The position numbers and the translations under genes are program-made. A DNA stretch of 64,000 nucleotides, taken from Tolypothrix brevis GSE-NOS-MK-07-07A. GTDB taxonomy: Bacteria > Cyanobacteriota > Cyanobacteriia > Cyanobacteriales > Nostocaceae. The notes under the pieces were generated by a model, which ran no database searches, was not told the origin of the DNA, and worked only from the letters and a program-made list of their open reading frames with translations. The stretch is from NCBI GenBank assembly GCA_019358985.1, contig JAHHIJ010000003.1, forward strand, positions 62,001 to 126,000. The letters run 5' to 3'. Below are positions 40,850-49,407 of the stretch, piece by piece (the stretch's first letter is position 1; each line of letters starts with the position of its first letter).

Positions 40850-42075
40850 ATGGCTTTTGGGATTAAACAAACTCGTTGGCTATATGTCAGCCTCAGTATT
40901 TTAACTTTGTTTTTAGCATTTATCATTACACCTGTAAAAGCATCTCCACCACCAGTAATAACCCCCTGTTCTCTCTTCTTCTCAACCTACCAACGAGCTA
41001 CAACAAGGACGGAACCTCTACCAATCGGGACGTTTTGCGGAAGCTATTACGGCTTGGCAAACGGCAACACAACAGTATCATACTCAAAGCGATCGCATTA
41101 ATGAAGCCCTAAGTTTAAGTTACCTATCCCTGGCACAACAAGAACTTAACCAATGGCAAGTAGCCCAACAGTCTATTGAGCAAAGTCTGAAACTGTTGCA
41201 AACAAATAAACCCTCTGCTGATGCAATTATCTGGGCACAAATACTGAATACCCAAGCAAATTTGCAACTTCATACAGGTAAAGCTGAAACTGCCATCGAA
41301 AACTGGCAAAAAGCTGAAAAATTTTATGAACAAGCAGGCGACAAAATGGGCAGTCTGGGTAGTCAAATCAACCAGGCACAAGCATTACAAAGTTTAGGAT
41401 TTTACCGCCGTTCTAAACAACAGTTGGAGGTATTGACTCAAAAGCTGGGAGCAATGCCAGATTCGGAAATCAAAGTCAGTGGGTTGCGATCGCTTGGTTT
41501 AGCCTTGCAAATGATTGGCGATGACAAAAGTCAACAGGTTTTAGAGCAAAGTTTAGCCATCGCTAAGAAAATTGCATTGATCCCACTGCAATCGTCATTT
41601 ATCCGATCATCCTGCCAGATCGTTTAACAGTAATCCTCTCGAAAGCAGGGCAACCACTGCGTTCCTATGTCACTCACAAATCTAAAGCTGAAATTGAGCA
41701 GACTCTAGACAACTTTTTGGTTGCTCTTAACCCTGTCTCAGATTCCAAAGACCAGGATCGCTTCTCCCAACAGATTTATGATTGGTTGATTCGTCCAGCG
41801 GAAGCAGAGCAAGCATTTATTGATACTAAGACATTGGTGTTTGTTTTGGATGGTCGGTTGCGGAACATTCCCATAGCAGCTCTTTCTGACGGTAAGCAAT
41901 ATTTGATCGAGAAGTATGCTGTGGCGCTTTCACCAGGATTGCAACTCATGGCTACGCGATCGCTTCATCGAAATCATCTCAGTGCGATCGTCGGTGGTAT
42001 TAGCCAAGCTCGCGCCGGCTTTGGTGCTTTGCCTGCTGTGGAATCAGAAGTCAAACAAATCTCCAAGGGAGTTAA
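40850..42075 (+). pseudogene. Broken CHAT-domain / TPR protein gene
   Basis: Pieces of one CHAT-family gene appear in three frames. The start ATG gives a signal-peptide-like segment (WLYVSLSILTLFLAFIITP). From ~40980 another frame carries TPR-like helices (NELQQGRNLYQSGRFAEAIT, then QVAQQSIEQSLKLLQ) to a stop at 41625-41627. A third frame, open from ~41580, carries the beginning of the CHAT protease domain (TAIVIYPIILPDRLTVILS, LVFVLDGRLRNIPIAALSDG, ALPAVESEV) and then runs into histidine-kinase sequence near 42070. The catalytic His and Cys of CHAT are beyond the break and missing. At least one frameshift and one internal deletion are needed to explain the layout. Confidence 0.8.
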
Positions 42076-43360
42076 AATTATATACCAATGTGGATCACAC
42101 CTGCTGATGTTGATCAATGACATTCTCGATCTCTCGAAGATAGAAGCAAGGAAATTGGATTTGGTTGCAACCAGTGTACATCTACCCAACTTCTTACATG
42201 GTGTGACTGAGATTTGTGGTATCCGGGCTGAACAGAAAGGGATTATATTTAATATTTTAATTAGCGATCGCCTACCACTTGCCATTGAAGTCGATGAAAA
42301 ACGGCTACGGCAAGTGTTGATTAACTTGTTGGGCAACGCGATCAAATTTACAGACAGTGGTAGTGTGACATTTAAAGTAGAATTATTGGAGACTGAGCAA
42401 GAGTCTTCCCAATCTCCAATCGCCAAGATTCGTTTTCAGATTGAAGATACGGGTATTGGCATGTCACCAAACCAACTCGATAAAATCTTTTTGCCCTTTG
42501 AGCAAGTGGGTGAAGCAAGACAGCGATCTGAAGGTACTGGCTTGGGGTTGGCGATTAGCCACAGAATTGTGGCATTGATGGGGAGCCAAATTCAGGTGCA
42601 GAGTCATCTGGGCGAAGGAAGTCTGTTTTGGCTGGATTTGACAGTATCAGTACCACTTGTTCATGATTGGCATGGAAGAGCAATCGCCCCAACTCCGCAG
42701 AAAATTACCGGGATTCGCGGTAGTGCGCCTCAGATTCTCATTGTCGATGACGATCGCAATCACCGTTCCATGTTGACCAATCTGCTGCAAGAAGTTGGCT
42801 GTCGAACCCTGGAAGCTACCGATGGCAAACATGGGCTAGAGGTGGCAACTGAAAACAATCCAGATGTGATTCTGCTCGATTTAGCTATGCCCAATATGGA
42901 TGGTTTTGAGCTAATGCTTCAGTTACAAGGGAATCCGCAAACCCGTTCTATTCCGGTTATCGTCTCTAGTGCCAACATCTTCGAGTCCAATCGCCAACGG
43001 AGTTTAGAGGCAGGGGCAACAGCATTCCTGCCCAAGCCCCTCCAGATTGAGGAACTACTGAATAAATTGCGATCGCTGTTGAAAGTGGAGTGGATCTATG
43101 CCGAATCTTCGTCTCCCAAAGGTCAGCAGGTAACTGGTAATGAATGGATTCTACCATCCCAGGATGTTTTGCAACAACTTTATCATCTGGCAATGATGGG
43201 GGATATCTCGGCGATGGAGGGAATGTTAGGAGAGCAAATTGAGCAAAACAGTCAGCTAGCTCCCTTTGCGGCAGAGTTAAGCAAACTCACTACCAGTTTC
43301 CAAACCGCAAAAATCCGTAAGTTCCTCAAATCATTTGTCACAACGGAGTTAAGTCCATGA
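41717..43360 (+). CDS. Chimeric ORF: partial CHAT domain joined to hybrid histidine kinase lacking its H-box
   Basis: The 547-codon open frame begins within a CHAT domain (to about residue 118) and passes without a stop into a hybrid sensor kinase. The kinase part starts in the second DHp helix (IIYQCGSHLLMLINDILDLS), so the helix with the phospho-acceptor His is missing. The HATPase domain is complete (N box LRQVLINLLGNAIKF, EDTGIGM, GTGLGLAISH), then a REC domain (LIVDDDRNHRSMLTNL, Asp in VILLDLAMPNMDG, FLPKPLQ) and a helical tail. It overlaps the next kinase gene by four bases. The fusion probably arose by deletion between two genes; autophosphorylation in cis is not expected. The REC domain could still serve as a receiver. 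A real start may lie elsewhere, or the gene may be dead. Confidence 0.75.
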   Translation: MVALNPVSDSKDQDRFSQQIYDWLIRPAEAEQAFIDTKTLVFVLDGRLRNIPIAALSDGKQYLIEKYAVALSPGLQLMATRSLHRNHLSAIVGGISQARAGFGALPAVESEVKQISKGVKIIYQCGSHLLMLINDILDLSKIEARKLDLVATSVHLPNFLHGVTEICGIRAEQKGIIFNILISDRLPLAIEVDEKRLRQVLINLLGNAIKFTDSGSVTFKVELLETEQESSQSPIAKIRFQIEDTGIGMSPNQLDKIFLPFEQVGEARQRSEGTGLGLAISHRIVALMGSQIQVQSHLGEGSLFWLDLTVSVPLVHDWHGRAIAPTPQKITGIRGSAPQILIVDDDRNHRSMLTNLLQEVGCRTLEATDGKHGLEVATENNPDVILLDLAMPNMDGFELMLQLQGNPQTRSIPVIVSSANIFESNRQRSLEAGATAFLPKPLQIEELLNKLRSLLKVEWIYAESSSPKGQQVTGNEWILPSQDVLQQLYHLAMMGDISAMEGMLGEQIEQNSQLAPFAAELSKLTTSFQTAKIRKFLKSFVTTELSP

Positions 43361-44667
43361 TCGCTGTTCCTCTCTCGAAACCCATATATATTTTGTTGGT
43401 GGATGACAATCCTAATAATCTCAAGGTGCTATGTGAAGCTATTCAGGGGTGTGGCTGGAAAGCGCTCATGGCAACAGATGGAGAGTCTGCGATCGAACAA
43501 ACAGAATATGCCCATCCCGATCTCATTCTCTTGGATGTGATGATGGCAGGTATTGATGGATTTGAAACTTGTCGCAGGTTGAAAATCAATCCCATCACTC
43601 AGAATATTCCGGTGATTTTCATGACTGCCCTCTCCGATTCTACAGACAAGGTAGCGGGACTGGAAATAGGTGCAGTTGACTACATTACCAAACCCTTCCA
43701 ACAGGAAGAGGTGATTGCCCGTTTAAAGTTACACCTGAAAATTTCCCTTCTCACCCGCACATTAGAAGAACGTGTGCAAGAGCGTACCGCAGAATTAACT
43801 CAATCTTTACACCAGTTACAGCAAACCCAACTACAAATGATCCAGAGTGAGAAAATGTCCACTCTAGGGCAGATGGTTGCAGGTATTGGTCATGAGATTA
43901 ATAATCCGGTTGGTTTTGTTAGCGGAAATTTATCCTATATTGAGGAATATGTAAATAATCTGCTTCGCTTGGTGAACCTCCAACAGCAGAAACTACCGGA
44001 GCCAGACCCGGAAATTGAAGAGCTTCTTGAAGAAATCGACTTGGACTATCTGATAGAGGATCTGCCGAAGCTACTGATGTCAATGCACCAGGGAATTACT
44101 CGTCTTAAAGATATCAGTCTCTCTCTGAGAACTTTTACTCGCGCAGATATTTCATGTCAGGTGGAGTTTCAGATTCACGAAGGAATCGATAGCACCTTAA
44201 TGATGTTACAACATCGACTCAAAGGTAATGGCGATCGCCCTAAAATCCAGGTTATCACACAATACGGTGAGTTACCTGCAATCAGTTGCTATCCCGGACA
44301 ACTAAACCAGGTGTTCATGAATATCATCGCCAATGCTATTGATGCATTTGATGAACTCCATCAAAACCACTCTGATCAAGAGATTGCTGCTTACCCGAAG
44401 ATCATCACTATTACGACATCAGTTGATCCTCAGCAAAAAACCGTCACAATTTGCATCCAAGATAACGGACCCGGTATGCTTGCATCTGTGCAAGCCCGAA
44501 TTTTTGAGCAATCTTTCACAACCAAGTCCGTGGGCAAGGGAACCGGGTTGGGATTAGCGATCAGTTACCAAATTATTGCTGATAAACATAATGGACAACT
44601 CAACTGCTTGTCTACGCCTGGTGAAGGGACAAAGTTTATTATTACTCTGCCCATGTTACCGCAATAA
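43357..44667 (+). CDS. Response regulator-histidine kinase hybrid (REC-HisKA-HATPase)
   Basis: A 436-residue protein with an N-terminal REC domain (ILLVDDNPNNLKVLCEAI, phospho-acceptor Asp in LILLDVMMAGIDG, DYITKPFQ), a coiled-coil linker (LEERVQERTAELTQSLHQLQ), a HisKA-type segment with the His in MVAGIGHEINNPVGFV, and a HATPase domain (N box VFMNIIANAIDAFDE, DNGPGM, GTGLGLAI). The start overlaps the stop of the chimeric kinase (ATGA), so the two were an operon; in intact loci the upstream hybrid kinase would pass phosphate to this REC domain. All residues needed for activity appear present. Confidence 0.92.
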   Translation: MIAVPLSKPIYILLVDDNPNNLKVLCEAIQGCGWKALMATDGESAIEQTEYAHPDLILLDVMMAGIDGFETCRRLKINPITQNIPVIFMTALSDSTDKVAGLEIGAVDYITKPFQQEEVIARLKLHLKISLLTRTLEERVQERTAELTQSLHQLQQTQLQMIQSEKMSTLGQMVAGIGHEINNPVGFVSGNLSYIEEYVNNLLRLVNLQQQKLPEPDPEIEELLEEIDLDYLIEDLPKLLMSMHQGITRLKDISLSLRTFTRADISCQVEFQIHEGIDSTLMMLQHRLKGNGDRPKIQVITQYGELPAISCYPGQLNQVFMNIIANAIDAFDELHQNHSDQEIAAYPKIITITTSVDPQQKTVTICIQDNGPGMLASVQARIFEQSFTTKSVGKGTGLGLAISYQIIADKHNGQLNCLSTPGEGTKFIITLPMLPQ

Positions 44668-44739
44668 GTGCTGTAATACTTATTCTTAACTTCGAGCGAT
44701 CGCATTCTTTTTTGATACATTGGAACCATAATTATGTAT

Positions 44740-44768
44740 GTAGAGACGTAGCAATGCTATGTCTCTAC
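44740..44768. repeat. Dispersed palindrome, gtagca core with one mismatch
   Basis: GTAGAGACGTAGCAATGCTA followed by tgtctctac. It lies between the kinase operon and the convergent haemagglutinin-like gene. Confidence 0.75.
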
Positions 44769-44834
44769 AATCTAGAATAACTGTAGTGTGGGCATCTTGC
44801 CCGCGTTTGGTATACAAATTAAATGCATACCAGC

Positions 44835-45908
44835 TTATCTGGAAATTCCCGCACAGGTTAATGCTTGTTGCACAATCGTAGGAGATTTATCTGCAAATAT
44901 CTCGATTTTGCCATCAGCATTGCGTCGCCAACCTGTGGCTTGGACAAGCACCTCTGGAAATTTAAGTATTTGTACTTTTACCTGTTGTGTTGTGCGATAC
45001 GCAGAGATGTCGCGGATATCAGACCAAGTGCGATCGCTCCCAATTTCTTGCGTTGGATTTTGCGCTATTCCACCCCGTCCAGTTGCGACAAATTTACTTT
45101 CTTGATTTGCAGAACAGCCACTAGCAATTTGTTGCGATGGGTCGGTGACATTTGTTGGTAATTCGATTAAACCAGAATTGAGATCAACGCCGATATTATT
45201 AATTTGCACAGTACCATTGACATTGAATTGAGAACTGGCTGTGATGTCATTGGTGAGGTCGGTTCTAGGAGTCAGGGTATTGCGGAATTCTAGACCAATG
45301 ATGCCTTGGGTGTTAGGGAAATAAGGTGTAAAGTAAGGGTCTTGGGCGGTTAAGTTGTGTCCAACCCCCTGCACCTCAATTGCTCCGGGATTACTTCCCA
45401 TCTGCAAACCGATGGGTACACTCATTGTTAGTAGGGGACTCCCAGAAGCATTAACCGCACTAAACTCAGTGCCATCAGCAAACTTGATACTATTCGCCGT
45501 CGTCCCTACAAACGACCCACCAATATCTAACTTGGCATTTTGCCCAAACACAATCCCCGCCGGATTCATCAAAAACAAACTTACCGCGTTATTACTATTA
45601 AGTGTGCGGATTAAGCCATCAATATTAGAAACATTTCCACCTGTAACTCGGCTAAATATGGTAGAAATATTTGGCGTGTTTGTTAAATCAAATCTTGCCG
45701 AACTACCTGTAGGCACAGAGAAATTACCGAAACTATGAAATAAATTATTACCTTTTTCAATACCATTAAGAATTGTGAAATTATTACCATTTGGGTTGAC
45801 AATGGTGTTGGTAGTACTATCGGATGTCACCTGAGCCATTGCTGGTAACAGCATTCCCGCAGTCAATAACCCAGTAATTAATGCTCCCACAAATGCGATC
45901 GCCGTCAT
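44835..45908 (-). CDS. Filamentous-haemagglutinin (TpsA)-type exoprotein, internally deleted
   Basis: A 357-residue secreted protein. The N-terminus is a signal peptide (FVGALITGLLTAGMLLPAMA, cut after AMAQ) followed by the two-partner-secretion domain: NGNNFTILNGIEKGNNLFHS, NISTIFSRVTGGNVSNIDGL and SLFLMNPAGIVFGQNAKLDI (the NPNG/NPAG-type motif). Intact relatives continue with several hundred residues of beta-helix repeats; here the sequence jumps after about residue 245 to the C-terminal region (VTDPSQQIASGCSANQESKF, VATGRGGIAQNPTQEIGSDR). So the gene has lost its middle but kept its frame. No complete TpsB partner is present in the window. It may still be exported by a TpsB encoded elsewhere. 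Confidence 0.85.
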   Translation of the reverse strand: MTAIAFVGALITGLLTAGMLLPAMAQVTSDSTTNTIVNPNGNNFTILNGIEKGNNLFHSFGNFSVPTGSSARFDLTNTPNISTIFSRVTGGNVSNIDGLIRTLNSNNAVSLFLMNPAGIVFGQNAKLDIGGSFVGTTANSIKFADGTEFSAVNASGSPLLTMSVPIGLQMGSNPGAIEVQGVGHNLTAQDPYFTPYFPNTQGIIGLEFRNTLTPRTDLTNDITASSQFNVNGTVQINNIGVDLNSGLIELPTNVTDPSQQIASGCSANQESKFVATGRGGIAQNPTQEIGSDRTWSDIRDISAYRTTQQVKVQILKFPEVLVQATGWRRNADGKIEIFADKSPTIVQQALTCAGISR

Positions 45909-45987
45909 GCCATTAATACTCCCTTTTCTTGTGAACTTAGAGTTCCCGAAATGGCATAATTTCTAACACCATTAATGTTATTGAATA

Positions 45988-46323
45988 TTAAGCTACACCA
46001 AAATCAGTATATTGACGTACTTGAGGTGGATGAAAACCCAAAATAATATCCTCTTTGGGAACCCCAGCTTCTAACAATTCCTCAGCAACCGGACGATTTG
46101 TACCATCGTGTTGAATCCATATTTTCCCTTGAATAATATCGATATGTACAACACAACCATGTACCCGACGTTGCCCATCCCAACCTACGTGCATCACTTC
46201 ATAATGATCTGTTTCTGCGTTAACAATTGCCTCCGTTTCAATTTGACCGTGGGATGGTTTATATTTGGCATATTCATAGATTAAGTCCCGGACTATTTGA
46301 CGATAGCGGTTTAAGGTATCCAT
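45988..46323 (-). CDS. xisI: XisI, fdxN element excision controlling factor protein
   Basis: A 111-residue XisI. In Anabaena, XisH and XisI are required together with the recombinase XisF for excision of the fdxN element in heterocysts; most cyanobacteria carry many xisH/xisI pairs without such elements. Signatures: MDTLNRYRQIVRDLIYEYAK, DHYEVMHVGWDGQRRVHGCV, GKIWIQHDGTN and the end GVPKEDIILGFHPPQVRQYT. It overlaps the end of xisH by 13 bp, so the two are translationally coupled. No recombinase or element border is seen here. Confidence 0.95.
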   Translation of the reverse strand: MDTLNRYRQIVRDLIYEYAKYKPSHGQIETEAIVNAETDHYEVMHVGWDGQRRVHGCVVHIDIIQGKIWIQHDGTNRPVAEELLEAGVPKEDIILGFHPPQVRQYTDFGVA

Positions 46324-46730
46324 TGCACAATACTCCTTTGTTGCTCATCAAATACCAAAAGTTTAATTTCTAAGCGCTTGAGGATTAATTGCCCTAATTT
46401 TTCTGTAAAAATACTTTCGTAGGAACGCTGGGGAACAGCTAGGTAAAGTATTCGTTCCGATGCTATTTCCGCCAGAATGCTTTGATAAACACCATATTGC
46501 CCAGCAGCTTCTTCTAAATCCCGAACTGGCGAAGGTTTCAAAAAACTTTTAATTTCAACTGCTATTTTAAAATGATCTTTTTGAGCTGCTATTGTTGTTC
46601 TTTCTGCCGCTAAATCAACATAAAGGTCTCTACCACCATAGGATAAAAGCAAGGGGTCATCGGTAATTTCCCAGCCATCATTTATTAGGGCTTGAACAAC
46701 GGTATCATGATAAAAATCCTTGGCAGGCAT
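46311..46730 (-). CDS. xisH: XisH, fdxN element excision controlling factor protein
   Basis: A ~139-residue XisH with a PD-(D/E)XK-type fold. The standard start MPAKDFYHDTVVQALINDGW is at the ATG at 46730; an upstream in-frame ATG (46766) would add a basic, non-conserved extension and is rejected. The nuclease-like core is YVDLAAERTTIAA and KIAVEIKSFLKPSPVRDLEE with Glu-Ile-Lys. Paired and overlapping with xisI. Whether such pairs act as toxin/antitoxin-like or regulatory modules is not settled; excision of an element is known only for the fdxN case. Confidence 0.95.
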   Translation of the reverse strand: MPAKDFYHDTVVQALINDGWEITDDPLLLSYGGRDLYVDLAAERTTIAAQKDHFKIAVEIKSFLKPSPVRDLEEAAGQYGVYQSILAEIASERILYLAVPQRSYESIFTEKLGQLILKRLEIKLLVFDEQQRSIVQWIP

Positions 46731-46992
46731 AGATCTCTCAAATTTTGCCCCGCGTCGTCTTCCCATTTCAAAGAGTCACCTCTTAAGGTTGCTTTAAAGG
46801 TGCGTAGCATAACTTTACCGTAATTTTGCTTCCTCCAATTCCCATTATAGAGTTTCTGGAGATTTGCTAATAATAAAATTACAAGAACTGTTCACTCCCA
46901 GGAGATGACTGATTATAGTTAATTTTTTTCAGAAATCAAACCGGATTCCTATAATTCTGTCAAAGTGTAATGAAAAGAGCGATCGCATAAAC

Positions 46993-47670
46993 ATGGGAAA
47001 ACAAACTTTAGGTCTGGAACAAAATATTTATGACTACTTGCAGTCAGTATCTCTGCGAGAGCCAGAAATATTACAGCAATTACGTCACGAAACCAACCAA
47101 CACCCGCTTTCACAAATGCAAATTTCTCCCGAACAGGGACAATTTATGGCTTTGTTGGTGCAGTTGATGGGTGCAAAGAAAACTTTAGAGGTAGGGGTAT
47201 TTACGGGATACAGTTCGCTAATAGTTGCATTGGCGTTACCAGCATCCGGTAAAGTTGTTGCCTGTGATGTCAGTGAAGAGTATACTGCGATCGCACGCCG
47301 TTATTGGCAGCAAGCAGGTGTGGCTGATAAAATTGACTTGCACATCGCTCCCGCAATGGATACTTTAGATCGATTGCTGGCAAATGGAGAAGCGCAAACC
47401 TTTGATTTTGCTTTTATCGATGCAGACAAAAGCAGCTATGACGGCTATTATGAACGAGCATTACAATTAGTGCGTGTGGGTGGATTGATCGCGATCGATA
47501 ATGTACTATGGTCAGGGCGCGTCGCCGATCTTAAAGTCCAAGACAACAGAACGAACACGATTCGCGCCCTAAATCAAAAGCTACATCAAGACTCCCGAAT
47601 TACTCTTAGCCTTGTGCCGATCGCTGATGGTTTGACTTTGGCGTTAAAGCTTCCCCAGTCTTCTTTTTAG
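46993..47670 (+). CDS. Class I SAM-dependent O-methyltransferase (CCoAOMT-like)
   Basis: A 225-residue cation-dependent O-methyltransferase similar to caffeoyl-CoA O-methyltransferases and the Synechocystis catechol-type enzyme. It has the SAM motif TLEVGVFTGYSSLIVALAL, the metal-binding FDFAFIDADKSSYDGYYERA and GGLIAIDNVLWSGRV with further ligand residues Asp-Asn, then LSLVPIADGLTLALKL at the end. Likely substrates are catechol-like phenolics. Its 3' end overlaps the convergent TrhO gene by 65 bp, unusual for unrelated genes. Confidence 0.92.
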   Translation: MGKQTLGLEQNIYDYLQSVSLREPEILQQLRHETNQHPLSQMQISPEQGQFMALLVQLMGAKKTLEVGVFTGYSSLIVALALPASGKVVACDVSEEYTAIARRYWQQAGVADKIDLHIAPAMDTLDRLLANGEAQTFDFAFIDADKSSYDGYYERALQLVRVGGLIAIDNVLWSGRVADLKVQDNRTNTIRALNQKLHQDSRITLSLVPIADGLTLALKLPQSSF

Positions 47671-48538
47671 CTAATTCTAACTGGCGTAGCTTCTGCTGCA
47701 ACCGCAATCTTTTATCCTCAGTAAGGCTATGAAAACAGTGTGAGCAAGAAATGCCTAATTCATATTTTGGGGAAGTTTTATCTTCGTCAGAAATTGGATT
47801 TCCACAGTTGGGACACCTTTCGTAAGCTGCTTGTTCCAAGTTGTGACGGACGGCAACTCGTTCATCAAAAACAAAACATTCCCCTTCCCACAAGCTTTCT
47901 TCTGTGGGAACTTCTTCTAAGTACTTGAGAATGCCACCTTTAAGATGATATACTTGCTCAAAGCCTTGAGCAAGTAAGAAAGAAGAAGCTTTTTCGCAGC
48001 GAATTCCCCCAGTACAAAATAATGCTACCTTTTTGTGTTTTCCGGGGTCGAGGTTGTCGCGAACATAATCGGGAAATTGCCGGAATATATCAGTTTGCGG
48101 ATTTTGCGCTCTTTGAAAAGTACCGATATTTACTTCATAATCGTTGCGAGTATCAATCACCGTGACTTCTGGATCGCTAATTAGGTCATTCCAATCCTGA
48201 GGACTAACATAAGTGCCAACTTGTTGATTTGGATCAACTTCTGGCAAACCCAAAGTCACAATTTCTGGCTTGAAGCGCACTTTCATCCGCTCAAATGGCG
48301 GTGTATAAGTATAAGATTCTTTATGTTCTAAGTCTGCCAAACGCGGATCAAAACGCAGAAAGGATAAAACTGACTCAACGCTGTCACGCAAACCCGCAAT
48401 TGTACCGTTAATGCCTTCTTTTGCGAGCAATATTGTCCCCTTCACTTCTTCTGCTTGACAATAAGACAGGAGAATGCTTTGTTTTTCGGCAAAATCTGGC
48501 AAGCTCACAAATTTATAGAATGTTACAACTAATATCAT
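47606..48538 (-). CDS. trhO: tRNA uridine(34) hydroxylase TrhO (rhodanese-family, YceA)
   Basis: A 310-residue rhodanese-related protein. TrhO hydroxylates U34 of certain tRNAs (5-hydroxyuridine formation) independently of prephenate. The N-terminal acylphosphatase-like region includes GTILLAKEGINGTIAGL; the central rhodanese domain contains VTVIDTRNDYEVNIGTF and the active-site loop LFCTGGIRCEKAS; the C-terminus has Cys pairs (ERCPNCGNPISD, GISCSHCFHSL) that probably bind zinc. The last ~20 residues, including a non-conserved basic tail, are encoded within the overlap with the O-methyltransferase. Confidence 0.93.
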   Translation of the reverse strand: MILVVTFYKFVSLPDFAEKQSILLSYCQAEEVKGTILLAKEGINGTIAGLRDSVESVLSFLRFDPRLADLEHKESYTYTPPFERMKVRFKPEIVTLGLPEVDPNQQVGTYVSPQDWNDLISDPEVTVIDTRNDYEVNIGTFQRAQNPQTDIFRQFPDYVRDNLDPGKHKKVALFCTGGIRCEKASSFLLAQGFEQVYHLKGGILKYLEEVPTEESLWEGECFVFDERVAVRHNLEQAAYERCPNCGNPISDEDKTSPKYELGISCSHCFHSLTEDKRLRLQQKLRQLELAKKKTGEALTPKSNHQRSAQG

Positions 48539-48620
48539 TTGTTTGTCCCCCTTTCGTTAAAAAAACAATATATGCTAAGATTAGAATAGCAGTTTGGTTT
48601 ACTTGCTTTTTTCTTTTTAT

Positions 48621-48693
48621 GGGGGTTTAGCTCAGTTGGTAGAGCGCCTGCTTTGCAAGCAGGATGTCAGCGGTTCGAGTCCGCTAACCTCCA
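48621..48693 (+). tRNA. tRNA-Ala (UGC)
   Basis: A complete 73-nt cloverleaf. The acceptor stem pairs GGGGGTT with AACCTCC (one G-U), the D arm is GCTC..GAGC, the anticodon stem CCTGC/GCAGG holds the loop TTTGCAA with anticodon TGC, and the T arm contains GTTCGAGT. The discriminator base is A and CCA is not encoded. It reads GCN alanine codons. It lies between trhO and a DUF938 gene whose stop is 4 bp away on the other strand. Confidence 0.97.
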
Positions 48694-48696
48694 TTA

Positions 48697-49317
48697 TTAA
48701 GTATGTTTAAAGACTACGGAAAGGTTATTCGCTGGCATTTGGTAAGTATTTATCAAGTTGAGATTTCGTGCTTTTGCCGCTTCTACAACGTCGTCTAAGT
48801 CACGTACACCCCAGTTTGGATTTTGCGCGCGTAAAGAATTGTCAAAAGCTGCATTACTTGGTGAGGTATGTTCTCCGTTTTGTTTGAAGGGACCATATAA
48901 ATAAAGGATGCCGCCCGGTGGTAAAATGCGATCGCTAAGAGCCATTAATCCCAGGCACGCTCCCCAAGGAGAAATGTGAATCATATTGATGTTGACTATG
49001 GCTGTAATTGCGGTGGTATCTGGTATAGTCCAAACAGATGTACTAGCATCTAAATCTATGGGTGGATAAAGATTATCAGATGGGGAATGTGCAGTCCAGG
49101 CAGCAATACTAGCTAGCGATCGCGGATTAGGATCGGAAGGTAGCCATTTTCGAGGGGTGAGGTGTGGTGCAAAATATACTGCGTGTTCCCCAGTACCGCT
49201 GGCTATTTCTAATATAGTACCACTTGCAGGTAATATTTGTAAAAGTATTTCTAGGATAACTTCGCGGTTGCGTTGAGTTGCTGGTGCAAATTGTCGCGCA
49301 TCTTCTGGTGTATTCAT
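48697..49317 (-). CDS. DUF938 SAM-dependent methyltransferase
   Basis: A 206-residue DUF938 protein with a class I methyltransferase fold. The SAM motif is TILEIASGTGEHAVYFAPHL; the start RQFAPATQRNREVILEILLQ and the middle NINMIHISPWGACLGLMALS, PPGGILYLYGPFKQNGEHTS and WGVRDLDDVVEAA are all family-typical. The substrate is unknown. Start at the ATG at 49317, family length. Confidence 0.92.
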   Translation of the reverse strand: MNTPEDARQFAPATQRNREVILEILLQILPASGTILEIASGTGEHAVYFAPHLTPRKWLPSDPNPRSLASIAAWTAHSPSDNLYPPIDLDASTSVWTIPDTTAITAIVNINMIHISPWGACLGLMALSDRILPPGGILYLYGPFKQNGEHTSPSNAAFDNSLRAQNPNWGVRDLDDVVEAAKARNLNLINTYQMPANNLSVVFKHT

Positions 49318-49407
49318 AAATTTTCTCTCGTATCAATATTCATTCCATCATCTCATCTGTGGTGGGTGAAACTGGTTACGCGATATCAAATATCAACTGG
49401 TGATTCG

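Noticed and set aside
46730-46766. Earlier ATG for XisH
   Set aside because: It adds a basic 12-residue stretch absent from the family; the conserved start is MPAKDFY.
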